The notes under the pieces were generated by a model that had not been told where the DNA came from, did no database searches, and worked only from the letters and a program-made list of their open reading frames with translations. From NCBI GenBank assembly GCA_016218465.1, contig JACREA010000114.1, forward strand, positions 1 to 10,258: a DNA stretch of 10,258 nucleotides, in the 5' to 3' direction. Positions 1 to 6,465 of the stretch are shown here, in pieces; the first letter of the stretch is position 1, and every line of letters starts with the position of its first letter. The translations under genes and the position numbers were made by a program. This DNA is from Nitrosomonadales bacterium. Its GTDB lineage: Bacteria > Pseudomonadota > Gammaproteobacteria > Burkholderiales > Gallionellaceae.

Positions 1-2178
1 CCTCTACCCACTCTGCTCGATTACACGGTGGCGGATGGCGTTGCCGCCGGTCATCGTGTGATCGTACCTTTCGGGCGCAGGCAGATGGTTGGGGTGGTTA
101 TGGAATGCGTTGCTGCTACGGACATAGCACCGGAGCGTATCAAGCCGGTGAAGCAGGTGCTGCATGACGGCGCGCCGCTGTCATCGGAATTGCTCGATCT
201 GCTGTACTTTTGCAGCGATTATTATCGCTATCCTATCGGGCAGACGGTGTTGTCCGCGTTGCCGGCGCGGCTGCGTTCGGACAAGCCGGTCATCGGCAAA
301 CCTGTTTTGAGTTATCGTCTGAGTACCAGCGGTGCGGCGCTCGATCTTGAAGTGTTTCCGAAACGCAAGGTGGTGCAGCGGCGCATCCTGGCAAAGCTGG
401 CGGTGCAGTCGTGCAATCTTGCGCAGCTTAAGGCGTTGTCGGCGACGGCGGGTGGGCAGTTGAAGGTGCTGATGCAGGAGGGGTGGGTTGAGAGTGTGGT
501 TCTTGCGGCTTCCCTCTCTCCTAGCCCCTCTCCCGCTGGAGGGAGAGGGGAACAGAAGCATACCTTCGAAAGTGCCCACACATTGACCGATGAACAGCAG
601 CAAGCAGTGGAAGCGGTCACCGCAACTCAGGGCTATGGCTGCTTTCTGCTGCACGGCATTACCGGCAGCGGCAAGACTGAGGTATACGTGCATCTGCTGC
701 ACGATGTATTGCAGCGCGGCGGGCAGGTGTTGCTGCTGGTGCCGGAGATCAATCTCACACCGCAACTGGAGCAGTATTTCCGCAGCCGTTTCCCGGATGT
801 AAATCTGATCAGTTTGCACAGTGGTCTGAGCGAAGGAGAACGGCTGCATAACTGGCAGCAAGCGCAAGCCGGTGCGGCGCAGATCGTGCTCGGAACCCGG
901 CTGGCGGTGTTCGCCGAACTGCCAAGGCTCGCGCTGATTATTGTGGATGAGGAGCACGACAGTTCGTTCAAGCAGCAGGACGGGCTGCGCTACTCGGCGC
1001 GCGATGTGGCGATTTTTCGCGCCAGTCAGCGCGGCGTGCCTATCGTGCTGGGTTCGGCTACGCCATCGCTGGAGAGTTACCATAATGCGCAGAGCGGGCG
1101 TTTCCGTATGCTCAAGCTGACCGGACGCGCGCTTGCCGAGGCGCGCTTGCCCACAGTGCGCTGCATCAACATCAACCAGACTGTGATGCATCACGGCATC
1201 AGCGAAAATCTGCTGCGCGAGATCGGGGAGCGTATCGCGCGCAAAGAACAGAGTTTGCTGTTCATCAACCGGCGCGGTTATGCGCCGGTGCTGATGTGCA
1301 CTTCATGCGGCTGGCTGTCCGGCTGTAAGCATTGTGCGGGAAAGATGGTGCTGCATCTGAGCGACAGGCGGTTGCGCTGCCACCACTGCGGTTATCAATT
1401 GCATGTGCCGCACGCCTGTCCGAGCTGCGGCAATGCCGATTTGCATCCGGTCGGCAGTGGCACGCAGCGGGTAGAAAGCGTGCTGCAGGAAAATTTCCCG
1501 GACGCGCGCATTCTGCGGGTGGATCGCGACAGCACGCGCAACAAGCGCGCCTGGCAAGCCATGCGCGAGCAGATTCACGCCAATGAAGTGGACATTCTGG
1601 TCGGCACGCAAATGCTCGCGAAGGGGCACGATTTCCCCGCGTTGACGCTGGTCGGGGTGCTCAACCCGGATAGTGCGCTATACAGCGGCGATTTCCGTGC
1701 ACCGGAGAAACTTTTCGCGCAACTGGTGCAGGTGGCTGGGCGTGCCGGGCGCGCCGACAAGCCGGGCGAGGTGCTGATTCAAACAGCTTTCCCGGATCAT
1801 CCGCTGTTCCGTGCATTACAGACCCATGACTTCGAGGGTTGGGCCGCCTCGCAGCTTGCCGAAAGGCAGATGGCCGGTTTTCCGCCGTTTACATATCAGG
1901 CGATGCTGCGCGCCGAGGGTAAACAGGAAAAAGAGGTGTACCGTTTTTTGAATGATGCGCGAACGGCCGGTATTGAGTTACAGCATAAAGTGGAAATTTT
2001 CGGTGTGGTGCCTGCAGCACTGCCGCGACGTGCAAATCATGTCCGTGCGCAACTGCTGATACAAGGCGCCAGGCGCAAAGACTTGCAGCAGTTTCTGCGC
2101 GCATGGCAACCGAAGCTGGACGAGCTGCCCTCACAGAAGCTGCGCCGCTCACTGGATATTGATCCGCTGGAATTTTAG
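1..2178 (+). CDS. priA: Primosomal protein N' (PriA), replication-restart 3'-5' DNA helicase, 5'-partial
   Basis: PriA is a superfamily 2 helicase that recognises stalled forks and loads DnaB through the primosome. The reading frame is open from base 1; codons 1-9 (PLPTLLDYT) already match the PriA N-terminal DNA-binding domain, so the GTG at 28 is internal and the true start lies off the left edge. 725 residues are visible, against about 732 in E. coli. Numbered from the GTG: Walker A GITGSGKTE at 210-218, DEEH at 307-310, GSATPS at 342-347, the family motif GTQMLAKGHDFP at 526-537 and QVAGRAGR at 568-575. Eight zinc-binding cysteines occur as CTSC (424/427), CKHC (433/436), CHHC (451/454) and CPSC (464/467). 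All key motifs are intact. An S/P/G-rich insertion at about 162-175 lies between the winged-helix and helicase domains and is encoded by a palindromic repeat. The gene ends 40 bp from the convergent minus-strand gene. Confidence 0.97.
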   Translation, partial: PLPTLLDYTVADGVAAGHRVIVPFGRRQMVGVVMECVAATDIAPERIKPVKQVLHDGAPLSSELLDLLYFCSDYYRYPIGQTVLSALPARLRSDKPVIGKPVLSYRLSTSGAALDLEVFPKRKVVQRRILAKLAVQSCNLAQLKALSATAGGQLKVLMQEGWVESVVLAASLSPSPSPAGGRGEQKHTFESAHTLTDEQQQAVEAVTATQGYGCFLLHGITGSGKTEVYVHLLHDVLQRGGQVLLLVPEINLTPQLEQYFRSRFPDVNLISLHSGLSEGERLHNWQQAQAGAAQIVLGTRLAVFAELPRLALIIVDEEHDSSFKQQDGLRYSARDVAIFRASQRGVPIVLGSATPSLESYHNAQSGRFRMLKLTGRALAEARLPTVRCININQTVMHHGISENLLREIGERIARKEQSLLFINRRGYAPVLMCTSCGWLSGCKHCAGKMVLHLSDRRLRCHHCGYQLHVPHACPSCGNADLHPVGSGTQRVESVLQENFPDARILRVDRDSTRNKRAWQAMREQIHANEVDILVGTQMLAKGHDFPALTLVGVLNPDSALYSGDFRAPEKLFAQLVQVAGRAGRADKPGEVLIQTAFPDHPLFRALQTHDFEGWAASQLAERQMAGFPPFTYQAMLRAEGKQEKEVYRFLNDARTAGIELQHKVEIFGVVPAALPRRANHVRAQLLIQGARRKDLQQFLRAWQPKLDELPSQKLRRSLDIDPLEF
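511..550. repeat. GC-rich palindromic repeat read in frame through priA
   Basis: Bases 525-534 (CCCCTCTCCC) are exactly complementary to 541-550 (GGGAGAGGGG) around a 6-nt loop, GCTGGA, giving a perfect 10-bp stem. The preceding TCCCTCTCTCCTAG resembles the usual shoulder of this element type. Similar CCCTCTCCC...GGGAGAGGG elements are common as dispersed intergenic palindromes in proteobacteria. This copy lies inside a coding frame and is translated as roughly SLSPSPSPAGGRGE without a stop codon. It falls in the PriA linker between the winged-helix and helicase domains, where extra residues should be tolerated. The palindrome is directly visible; its membership of a repeat family is inferred. 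Confidence 0.75.
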
Positions 2179-2218
2179 GAAACGCCCCGCAGTTTTAGCT
2201 AACGGCCAGCGCCGGATT

Positions 2219-3802
2219 TCAGTACTGGATTTCCACCACACTGTTGGGTTTCAACTTCGCATAGAAAGGCATCGCCATGCCGACGGATGCACCGATATAC
2301 GTCGGATCGGCAATGACGAAGCGTGCGCCTTTGTAATCCACCGTGGAGAACCCCGGTTTCACCTGCTTGAGCGCCACGCCGGTCGTCATGTGTCCAGGAT
2401 AGAGCAAGCCGACCATTTTTGCGCCGACCAGTTCATGCACCAGCCAGGCGAACAGCACCGAGCGGTCCTCGCAGTCTGAATAGGGGAAGAAGAATGACTC
2501 TTCGACGAAGAAATATATTTCGTAACCGAACTGTTCTTCATCGGTCTTGTAGGCAAAGGCCTTCTGGACAAAGGTGAGCAGGAAATTAACGGCTTCTTCC
2601 TCGTTCATCGTCGCGGTGTGTTTTTTCAGTTCGGCGAGCAGGGAACGGCGCACCAACTGGCTGCCGTCGGTATCGTAATAAATTGCGAACTCGGATTGCG
2701 GGAAGGAACCCATGTACTGCACCAGGCGGCGGTCATAGGGCACATTTAATTTGATCGTCTCGCCCTTGTACTCGAAGGTCAGTGCACGTTGCGCTGACAC
2801 AGGCTTGGTGAAGCCCGTCGACGCAGACGCAATGTCGAGCGGATTGAGCTTGACCGGATAGCTGGCCTCATAGGTATAAAAGGAGCCGATGCTGTCACCG
2901 CGGTCAGCGGCCAGCACCGCGTAATAAGTCTGAGGGCCAACCCTGGTGAACTTGGTCGAGAATACCTGTTGTTTGATGGCAACAAAAAGATGCACGTCCG
3001 ATCCGGCGTAACCTAACCGTACGTCATAGCCCGACTTGACGAGGAAATACCAAAGCAACAGGTTTTGTTCCGGCTTGTGTTCCGGCTGGAGTGCCTGCGC
3101 GACATCACGCCAAAGGGACACATAACCCCAATCATCCAGCTTGAGTTCACGGCGTGCCGCATTAACCGATTCGAGTGCCGGTTCGTACTTGCTGCCGCTC
3201 ATCATTGTCCAGAAAGCGCTCATCGCCTCCGGTTTGTTGCCGTTTGGCAAACGATATTTTTTCCATTGCGAATCGAAATGGATGTTCACCTTGTTGCCGT
3301 AAAAAGAAAGTTCCATCGTGTCCGCATCTACCGGCGCCGGCTTGGGTTGTGGCGGCGGTGGCGGTGCGATGACTGGCGCCACTACTACAGGCGCGATGAC
3401 AGGCGCCGGGGTTGGCGCTATGGGTACCGGTTTGGCTGTAACATCAGGAACCGGCTTAGGAACAATGGGCTCCGGAGCAGGAACAGGCTTCATCGGAGCG
3501 GGTTGCGCAGCGGGCACTACAACCGGAATCTGTTTTGGCTTTGGCTCCTTGATGCGAACCTTGCCCTGAAAAGTCTCGAATTCGCGCCACTGGCTTTTCA
3601 GGAAGTTGGAAAATTCGCGATCCTGATTTTCCTTGTACTCCTGAAATTCCGCCTTGATCTTTTGCGCGTCTTGCTGCTGCTGCAGGCGATAGGCCTCGAA
3701 TCCGTCTGACGCTGCAAAAGAAGCCGGGGAAATGGCAGCAAATGTGGAAACAACTGCAATGGCAACCAGTTTACAGGGCGATGTGGCGTCAAACCGCTTC
3801 AT
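2219..3802 (-). CDS. Secreted protein with proline-rich spacer and C-terminal transglutaminase-like domain
   Basis: The protein is 527 residues from the ATG at 3802. This start is chosen because AAAGGA lies 5 nt upstream and a typical Sec signal peptide follows at once (MKRF..., hydrophobic 12-24, likely cleavage after SFA at 28-30). The longer frame to 3952 would only run through the upstream gene. Residues 33-85 are rich in Q, E and K and probably helical or coiled coil. Residues 86-158 are a KP/AP/VP-rich spacer of the kind that spans periplasm or wall. The C-terminal third carries a plausible papain/transglutaminase-like triad: C444 in SDCEDRS, H471 in PGHMTTGV and D499 in IADPTY. This predicts a periplasmic protease or transglutaminase-like activity, but the substrate is unknown. 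The DNA for the spacer contains imperfect repeats of GCGATGAC-GGCGCC at 3366-3380 and 3393-3407. It is probably cotranscribed with the lipoprotein gene 10 bp upstream. Confidence 0.8.
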   Translation of the reverse strand: MKRFDATSPCKLVAIAVVSTFAAISPASFAASDGFEAYRLQQQQDAQKIKAEFQEYKENQDREFSNFLKSQWREFETFQGKVRIKEPKPKQIPVVVPAAQPAPMKPVPAPEPIVPKPVPDVTAKPVPIAPTPAPVIAPVVVAPVIAPPPPPQPKPAPVDADTMELSFYGNKVNIHFDSQWKKYRLPNGNKPEAMSAFWTMMSGSKYEPALESVNAARRELKLDDWGYVSLWRDVAQALQPEHKPEQNLLLWYFLVKSGYDVRLGYAGSDVHLFVAIKQQVFSTKFTRVGPQTYYAVLAADRGDSIGSFYTYEASYPVKLNPLDIASASTGFTKPVSAQRALTFEYKGETIKLNVPYDRRLVQYMGSFPQSEFAIYYDTDGSQLVRRSLLAELKKHTATMNEEEAVNFLLTFVQKAFAYKTDEEQFGYEIYFFVEESFFFPYSDCEDRSVLFAWLVHELVGAKMVGLLYPGHMTTGVALKQVKPGFSTVDYKGARFVIADPTYIGASVGMAMPFYAKLKPNSVVEIQY

Positions 3803-3807
3803 TTCAG

Positions 3808-3813
3808 TCCTTT
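3808..3813 (-). promoter_or_regulatory. Ribosome binding site of the transglutaminase-like gene
   Basis: On the minus strand AAAGGA is followed by 5 nt and then ATG at 3802. It touches the stop codon of the upstream lipoprotein gene, fixing the start of the downstream gene at 3802 rather than 3952 and suggesting coupled translation. Confidence 0.7.
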
Positions 3814-4220
3814 CATTGTGAACTTGGTACCAACCATATCCATAACACATCGGAACTCGGGTCACGCCATTTGGCTTTGACCTCGGCCTTAACGTCGACT
3901 TGCTTGAGTTCCTCGTGTGAAACCTGGGAACCCACCGTATTGGACCTGCCACTTGCCACCGTCGTACTCATCGTCTGTGCAGATTCAATCTTTACGCCGA
4001 AGCGTTTGGCATACTCCTCACGTGCGCGAAGGATAGCCATCTCTTCCTGGGCGGCTTTGCCGCGGATATGCATTCCCGCCGAAGCGGAAACCCCGTTGCC
4101 AGGATTGTCGATCCATGCGGGCCGGGCACTATTGTCGTTGGCGTTGTTGACGGTATTGCATGATGCAAGAAAAATACAGCACAGTAGTACAAACAGGACG
4201 GGGCGAAGGTGATTCATCAT
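3813..4220 (-). CDS. LPP20-family-like outer-envelope lipoprotein
   Basis: A protein of 135 residues (134 if the second of two adjacent ATGs, at 4217, is used). A hydrophobic signal segment at about 8-18 leads into the lipobox L18-A-S-C21, so the mature protein should begin at a lipidated Cys21. The mature part begins with a polar stretch and then RPAWIDNPG, followed by an alpha-helical AAQEEMAILRAREEYAKRFG segment and a final WRDPSSDVLWIWLV strand. The PAWI opening, the run of Ala/Arg-rich helix and the aromatic final strand are the pattern of LPP20-type lipoproteins, and the length fits. The family assignment is by eye. No good Shine-Dalgarno is visible upstream (CGAGACTCCC). It is the first gene of a two-gene unit with the secreted transglutaminase-like protein, pointing to a shared envelope role; the exact function is unknown. 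Confidence 0.75.
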   Translation of the reverse strand: MMNHLRPVLFVLLCCIFLASCNTVNNANDNSARPAWIDNPGNGVSASAGMHIRGKAAQEEMAILRAREEYAKRFGVKIESAQTMSTTVASGRSNTVGSQVSHEELKQVDVKAEVKAKWRDPSSDVLWIWLVPSSQ

Positions 4221-4396
4221 GGGAGTCTCGAAAACGTTTCAATAAAGGGTTAAGGTCTTGTTATGCAATGCTGTTTGCCGCAATGGCAGCTTGGATTGTA
4301 ACTATTAAGCGATATTTTGGTAAGCCATTTTGATCGCGTGATGCGATTACCTTGTAGTCGATGAAAATTCCAGCGGCTGGCTTGGTGTCTGCAACG

Positions 4397-4425
4397 TTGA
4401 TTAAAGAGGCAACCATCGGTATGCT
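4397..4425 (+). promoter_or_regulatory. Candidate sigma70 promoter for the 120-residue gene
   Basis: TTGATT (4397-4402; 4 of 6 consensus bases) is separated by exactly 17 nt from TATGCT (4420-4425; 4 of 6). Transcription would begin near 4432, leaving a leader of about 75 nt before the ATG at 4508. Position and spacing are good but the boxes are only moderate. Confidence 0.3.
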
Positions 4426-4493
4426 GGCCAAGCAGAGCGGGTATTCAATTGCTCGAATGGCCAAGTGATTCAGGATAGGCCGGAATATCATGT

Positions 4494-4500
4494 GGAGGAG
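4494..4500 (+). promoter_or_regulatory. Strong Shine-Dalgarno deciding the start at 4508
   Basis: GGAGGAG is followed by a 7-nt spacer and ATG at 4508. It rules out the upstream in-frame ATG at 4490, which lies before the site, and predicts efficient translation of the 120-residue protein. Confidence 0.8.
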
Positions 4501-4507
4501 AACCGTT

Positions 4508-4870
4508 ATGAATCTGTTTGAAAAAATACTGGGGCCAAAATCAAAATATGACAAGAGCATTCCTTATACCTATGAAGCCAGGATCCGCATTATTGAGGGG
4601 AGCGATGAATACAATTCCTACCTTTCGGACACGATTTGCGGCCTGGTGGAATATCTGCACCAGAATGGCATAAAGCCGGATGAGGTGCAGATTGTCGAGG
4701 TTTACCAGAAGCAGGAAATCCCGATAGATGTGAAGCTTTTTACCACGCCCGACCATCAGTGGCTTTTCAAGCCGGATATATGCCGTTCGTTTGAGGAACA
4801 TTACAAGGGACATATACAAAAAAATACCTGTTCATTCAATGACAGGGATTGCAAAGGGATCGGCCCTTGA
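4508..4870 (+). CDS. Unrecognised 120-residue cysteine-containing protein next to a radical SAM gene
   Basis: I do not recognise this family. The protein is 120 residues, soluble-looking, with no signal peptide or membrane segment, and starts at the ATG with a strong Shine-Dalgarno. The N-terminus is basic (MNLFEKILGPKSKYDK), the middle is mixed alpha/beta (YEARIRIIEG, ICGLVEYLHQNG, PDEVQIVEVYQKQEIPID), and the tail is Cys- and Gly-containing (C108-SFNDRD-C115-KGIGP). Cysteines are C44, C92, C108 and C115. The sequence is not low-complexity and looks like a folded, conserved protein. Its lone position 219 bp upstream of a radical SAM/SPASM enzyme on the same strand makes it a possible partner, chaperone or substrate, but that rests only on location. 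The start is well supported; the function is open. Confidence 0.75.
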   Translation: MNLFEKILGPKSKYDKSIPYTYEARIRIIEGSDEYNSYLSDTICGLVEYLHQNGIKPDEVQIVEVYQKQEIPIDVKLFTTPDHQWLFKPDICRSFEEHYKGHIQKNTCSFNDRDCKGIGP

Positions 4871-5089
4871 ATTACAGCTATCCATGGCCTGACAGGAATA
4901 AATATTTCAATTTGAGTTCACGTTAAACCATTATTGTATGTGCAGTTGAATCGGCCTAAAAATCGGTGGATAATCGCCGCCTGATTTCAAAGGCGCAAAA
5001 GCACAATTATGGTTAGCGTCTTTTCGTGAGTCATCCTTGGAAAGTTTGCAGGAACCTGTGTTTTCCTCTGCCTAAAACATTTTAATTTG
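4871..5089. other. Leader region of the radical SAM gene; no precursor peptide found
   Basis: The gap is 219 bp. All visible ATG frames end within a few codons (for example those at about 4884, 4938 and 5009), and none has a ribosome binding site, so there is no sign of a RiPP-type precursor here. It contains a candidate promoter at 4946-4974 and, near the expected transcript start, a weak 5-bp hairpin (CGCCT at 4978-4982 with AGGCG at 4991-4995). No convincing terminator for the preceding gene is seen. Confidence 0.5.
4946..4974 (+). promoter_or_regulatory. Candidate sigma70 promoter for the radical SAM gene
   Basis: TTGAAT (4946-4951; 4 of 6) is followed by exactly 17 nt and GATAAT (4969-4974; 5 of 6). 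Transcription would start near 4981, giving a leader of about 110 nt. This is the best promoter-like match seen in the window and suggests the radical SAM gene can be expressed separately from the 120-residue gene. Confidence 0.45.
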
Positions 5090-6280
5090 ATGCAAAATTT
5101 AGCCATGTCCAACCCGAAGTTGTTTGCCCCACTTCGTTCTCAAGAGGCAGTTGAGGACGCTCTGAAAATTTCTCCCATTGTCGGCAATCGTGTGGAACTG
5201 CAACTGCTCACCACCCTGACGTGCAATTTGAAATGTACTTATTGCTCGCTCGGGGTTGGAGACATGGTCGGGTCCCAAGGCAAGGTTTCCTACACCACGG
5301 ATGTCCTGGATGCCTTCATCAAGAAACATCTCTCCAAGCATGAAGTTTATGTCACTTTCTATGGCGGCGAACCGACCCTGAACCTCGATTTCATAAAAGA
5401 AACTATGGCGCGTTATCCAACCTTCCGTTTCCAGCTTCAGACCAACGGCACGTTGCTGGACGGTCTGCCGGATAGCGTTCTGGCAAATCTTTCCAATATT
5501 TTGCTTTCAATAGATGGCGGCGAGGCCATCACCGACGGTTTTCGCGGGCGTGGAGTTTTCCGGCAGGTGGTCAAGAATACCCAGGCGGTGCGCGAACGGA
5601 TGGCGGGCACCTTCACGGCACGAGTTACCTGGAGCAGCAAGGAAACTTCATTCGAGGAACTGGACGAACTGGCGAATACTTTCGACTATGTGTATTTCCA
5701 ATTTGTCGCCGGAGAGGGCACTTATTCTCGCGATGCGATGGAGCAGAAAAAAGCGGTGATCACGCAACTGGTGGACAGATTCTTTTCCAGCGAAGAGTTG
5801 TACCCGGTCATCCCGATCATGGGGATCGTGCGCAACAAGGTGTTGCCGACAAGGGCGACCGAGCTATGCCATGGAAAAACCCAATGCCGGGTGTCCACGC
5901 ATATCCTCAACGTGATGCCGGACGGTAAGATATATCCCTGCCCAGACATGATGTACGTGCCGGAAATGCTGCAAGGCGATTTGAACGAAAACTGGCTCAA
6001 GCCCAGCCCGTTGCAGCCACACCCCAACATGCCGTGCGACCAGTGCGAAGCGCAGCCGTGGTGCAGGGGCAATTGCCTGAAAAATCTTTATCTTGCTTAT
6101 GTAAAGGGAGACCAGAACTATCGCCGCAATGTTGTAGAGCCGATCTGCGAACTGGTCAGGTTTCTGGGGAGGGAAATTGACCGCCACGATCCTCTCGCCT
6201 GGTACGCAAAAGCCCCGCTGGATGTGCGCAAGACCCTGCGCGATTGCGAAGTCTACGAGTATGTCGAGATCATGCCCTGA
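5090..6280 (+). CDS. Radical SAM/SPASM domain enzyme, probable peptide/protein modification
   Basis: A 396-residue enzyme from the ATG at 5090. The ATG at 5105 (MSNPKLF...) and TTG at 5087 are alternatives, and none has a clear Shine-Dalgarno. The radical SAM core shows C45-x3-C49-x2-C52 (CNLKCTYC), binding the 4Fe-4S cluster that cleaves S-adenosylmethionine. GGEP at 92-95 is the SAM amino-group contact and LQTNGTLL starts at 116. The C-terminal SPASM domain is complete: C266-x12-G279-x4-C284, then C316-x2-C319-x5-C325-x3-C329, and C353 (CX9-15GX4C ... CX2CX5CX3C ... C). It should bind two auxiliary 4Fe-4S clusters. SPASM enzymes such as PqqE, AlbA and sulfatase maturases modify peptides or proteins. 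The length is typical. No PqqD-like domain, export gene or protease is adjacent, so the substrate is unknown; the 120-residue neighbour is one candidate. Confidence 0.92.
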   Translation: MQNLAMSNPKLFAPLRSQEAVEDALKISPIVGNRVELQLLTTLTCNLKCTYCSLGVGDMVGSQGKVSYTTDVLDAFIKKHLSKHEVYVTFYGGEPTLNLDFIKETMARYPTFRFQLQTNGTLLDGLPDSVLANLSNILLSIDGGEAITDGFRGRGVFRQVVKNTQAVRERMAGTFTARVTWSSKETSFEELDELANTFDYVYFQFVAGEGTYSRDAMEQKKAVITQLVDRFFSSEELYPVIPIMGIVRNKVLPTRATELCHGKTQCRVSTHILNVMPDGKIYPCPDMMYVPEMLQGDLNENWLKPSPLQPHPNMPCDQCEAQPWCRGNCLKNLYLAYVKGDQNYRRNVVEPICELVRFLGREIDRHDPLAWYAKAPLDVRKTLRDCEVYEYVEIMP

Positions 6281-6310
6281 CGGGCAGTTAATCCTTAAAT
6301 CCTGGATTGA

Positions 6311-6447
6311 TCCACGAAACACACGAAAAGCACGAAATTTTCAGTGCGGTGCATAGCTACGGAAGCTCACCAAATAGGTGAATGATCGAAACATTGCAGG
6401 TTTTTGTTTTATTTCGTGTCTTTCGTGTCTTTCGTGTGTTTCGTGGA
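6311..6447. repeat. Inverted repeat of tandem CACGAAA units between convergent genes
   Basis: The left arm (6311-6338) has three CACGAAA units and the right arm (6411-6447) has four on the opposite strand. The outer 18 bp (TCCACGAAACACACGAAA, 6311-6328) pair perfectly with 6430-6447, and an inner 8 bp (6331-6338) pair with 6411-6418. The right arm is one unit longer, which would leave a bulge. About 72 bp lie between the arms and contain no gene. CACGAAA-rich arrays of this kind are familiar as dispersed intergenic repeats in proteobacterial genomes. The position between the stop codons at 6280 and 6466 fits a passive repeat or a bidirectional transcription barrier; no classical T-tract terminator is present. 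Confidence 0.8.
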
Positions 6448-6465
6448 CTGAATGCTTTTTCCAGG

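Larger units (their letters stand above)
4221..4507. other. Divergent intergenic region, AT-richer than its flanks
   Basis: This 287-bp region separates the minus-strand lipoprotein unit from the plus-strand 120-residue gene and should hold promoters for both. A candidate plus-strand promoter is listed separately. No convincing minus-strand promoter could be picked out. A minus-strand open frame of up to 99 codons (4560-4261) crosses the region, but it has no ribosome binding site and covers the other gene's start signals, so it is not called. Confidence 0.5.

Noticed and set aside
181..1194. 337-codon minus-strand open frame
   Set aside because: It lies wholly inside priA, is rich in His, Arg and Gln as expected of an antisense shadow, and has no family features.
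3065..3709. 214-codon plus-strand open frame
   Set aside because: Arg/Leu-rich antisense shadow of the proline-rich transglutaminase-like gene, whose signal peptide, ribosome binding site and motifs are convincing.
4261..4560. Minus-strand open frame of 99 codons in the divergent region
   Set aside because: No ribosome binding site is seen at any of its ATGs, it overlaps the start and Shine-Dalgarno of the well-supported plus-strand gene, and no family is recognisable. A shorter 51-codon version from 4416 cannot be fully excluded.
4940..5030. Possible RiPP precursor peptide ahead of the radical SAM gene
   Set aside because: The only frames are a 14-codon GTG frame and ATG frames of two to six codons, without ribosome binding sites or Cys/Gly-rich cores.
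6281..6310. Possible terminator after the radical SAM gene (AATCC...GGATT)
   Set aside because: The stem is only 5 bp of weak pairs and no T-tract follows.
6311..6447. CRISPR-like reading of the repeated CACGAAA units
   Set aside because: The units are about 9 bp, without spacers of constant length, and arranged as two inverted arms, not as direct repeats with unique spacers.
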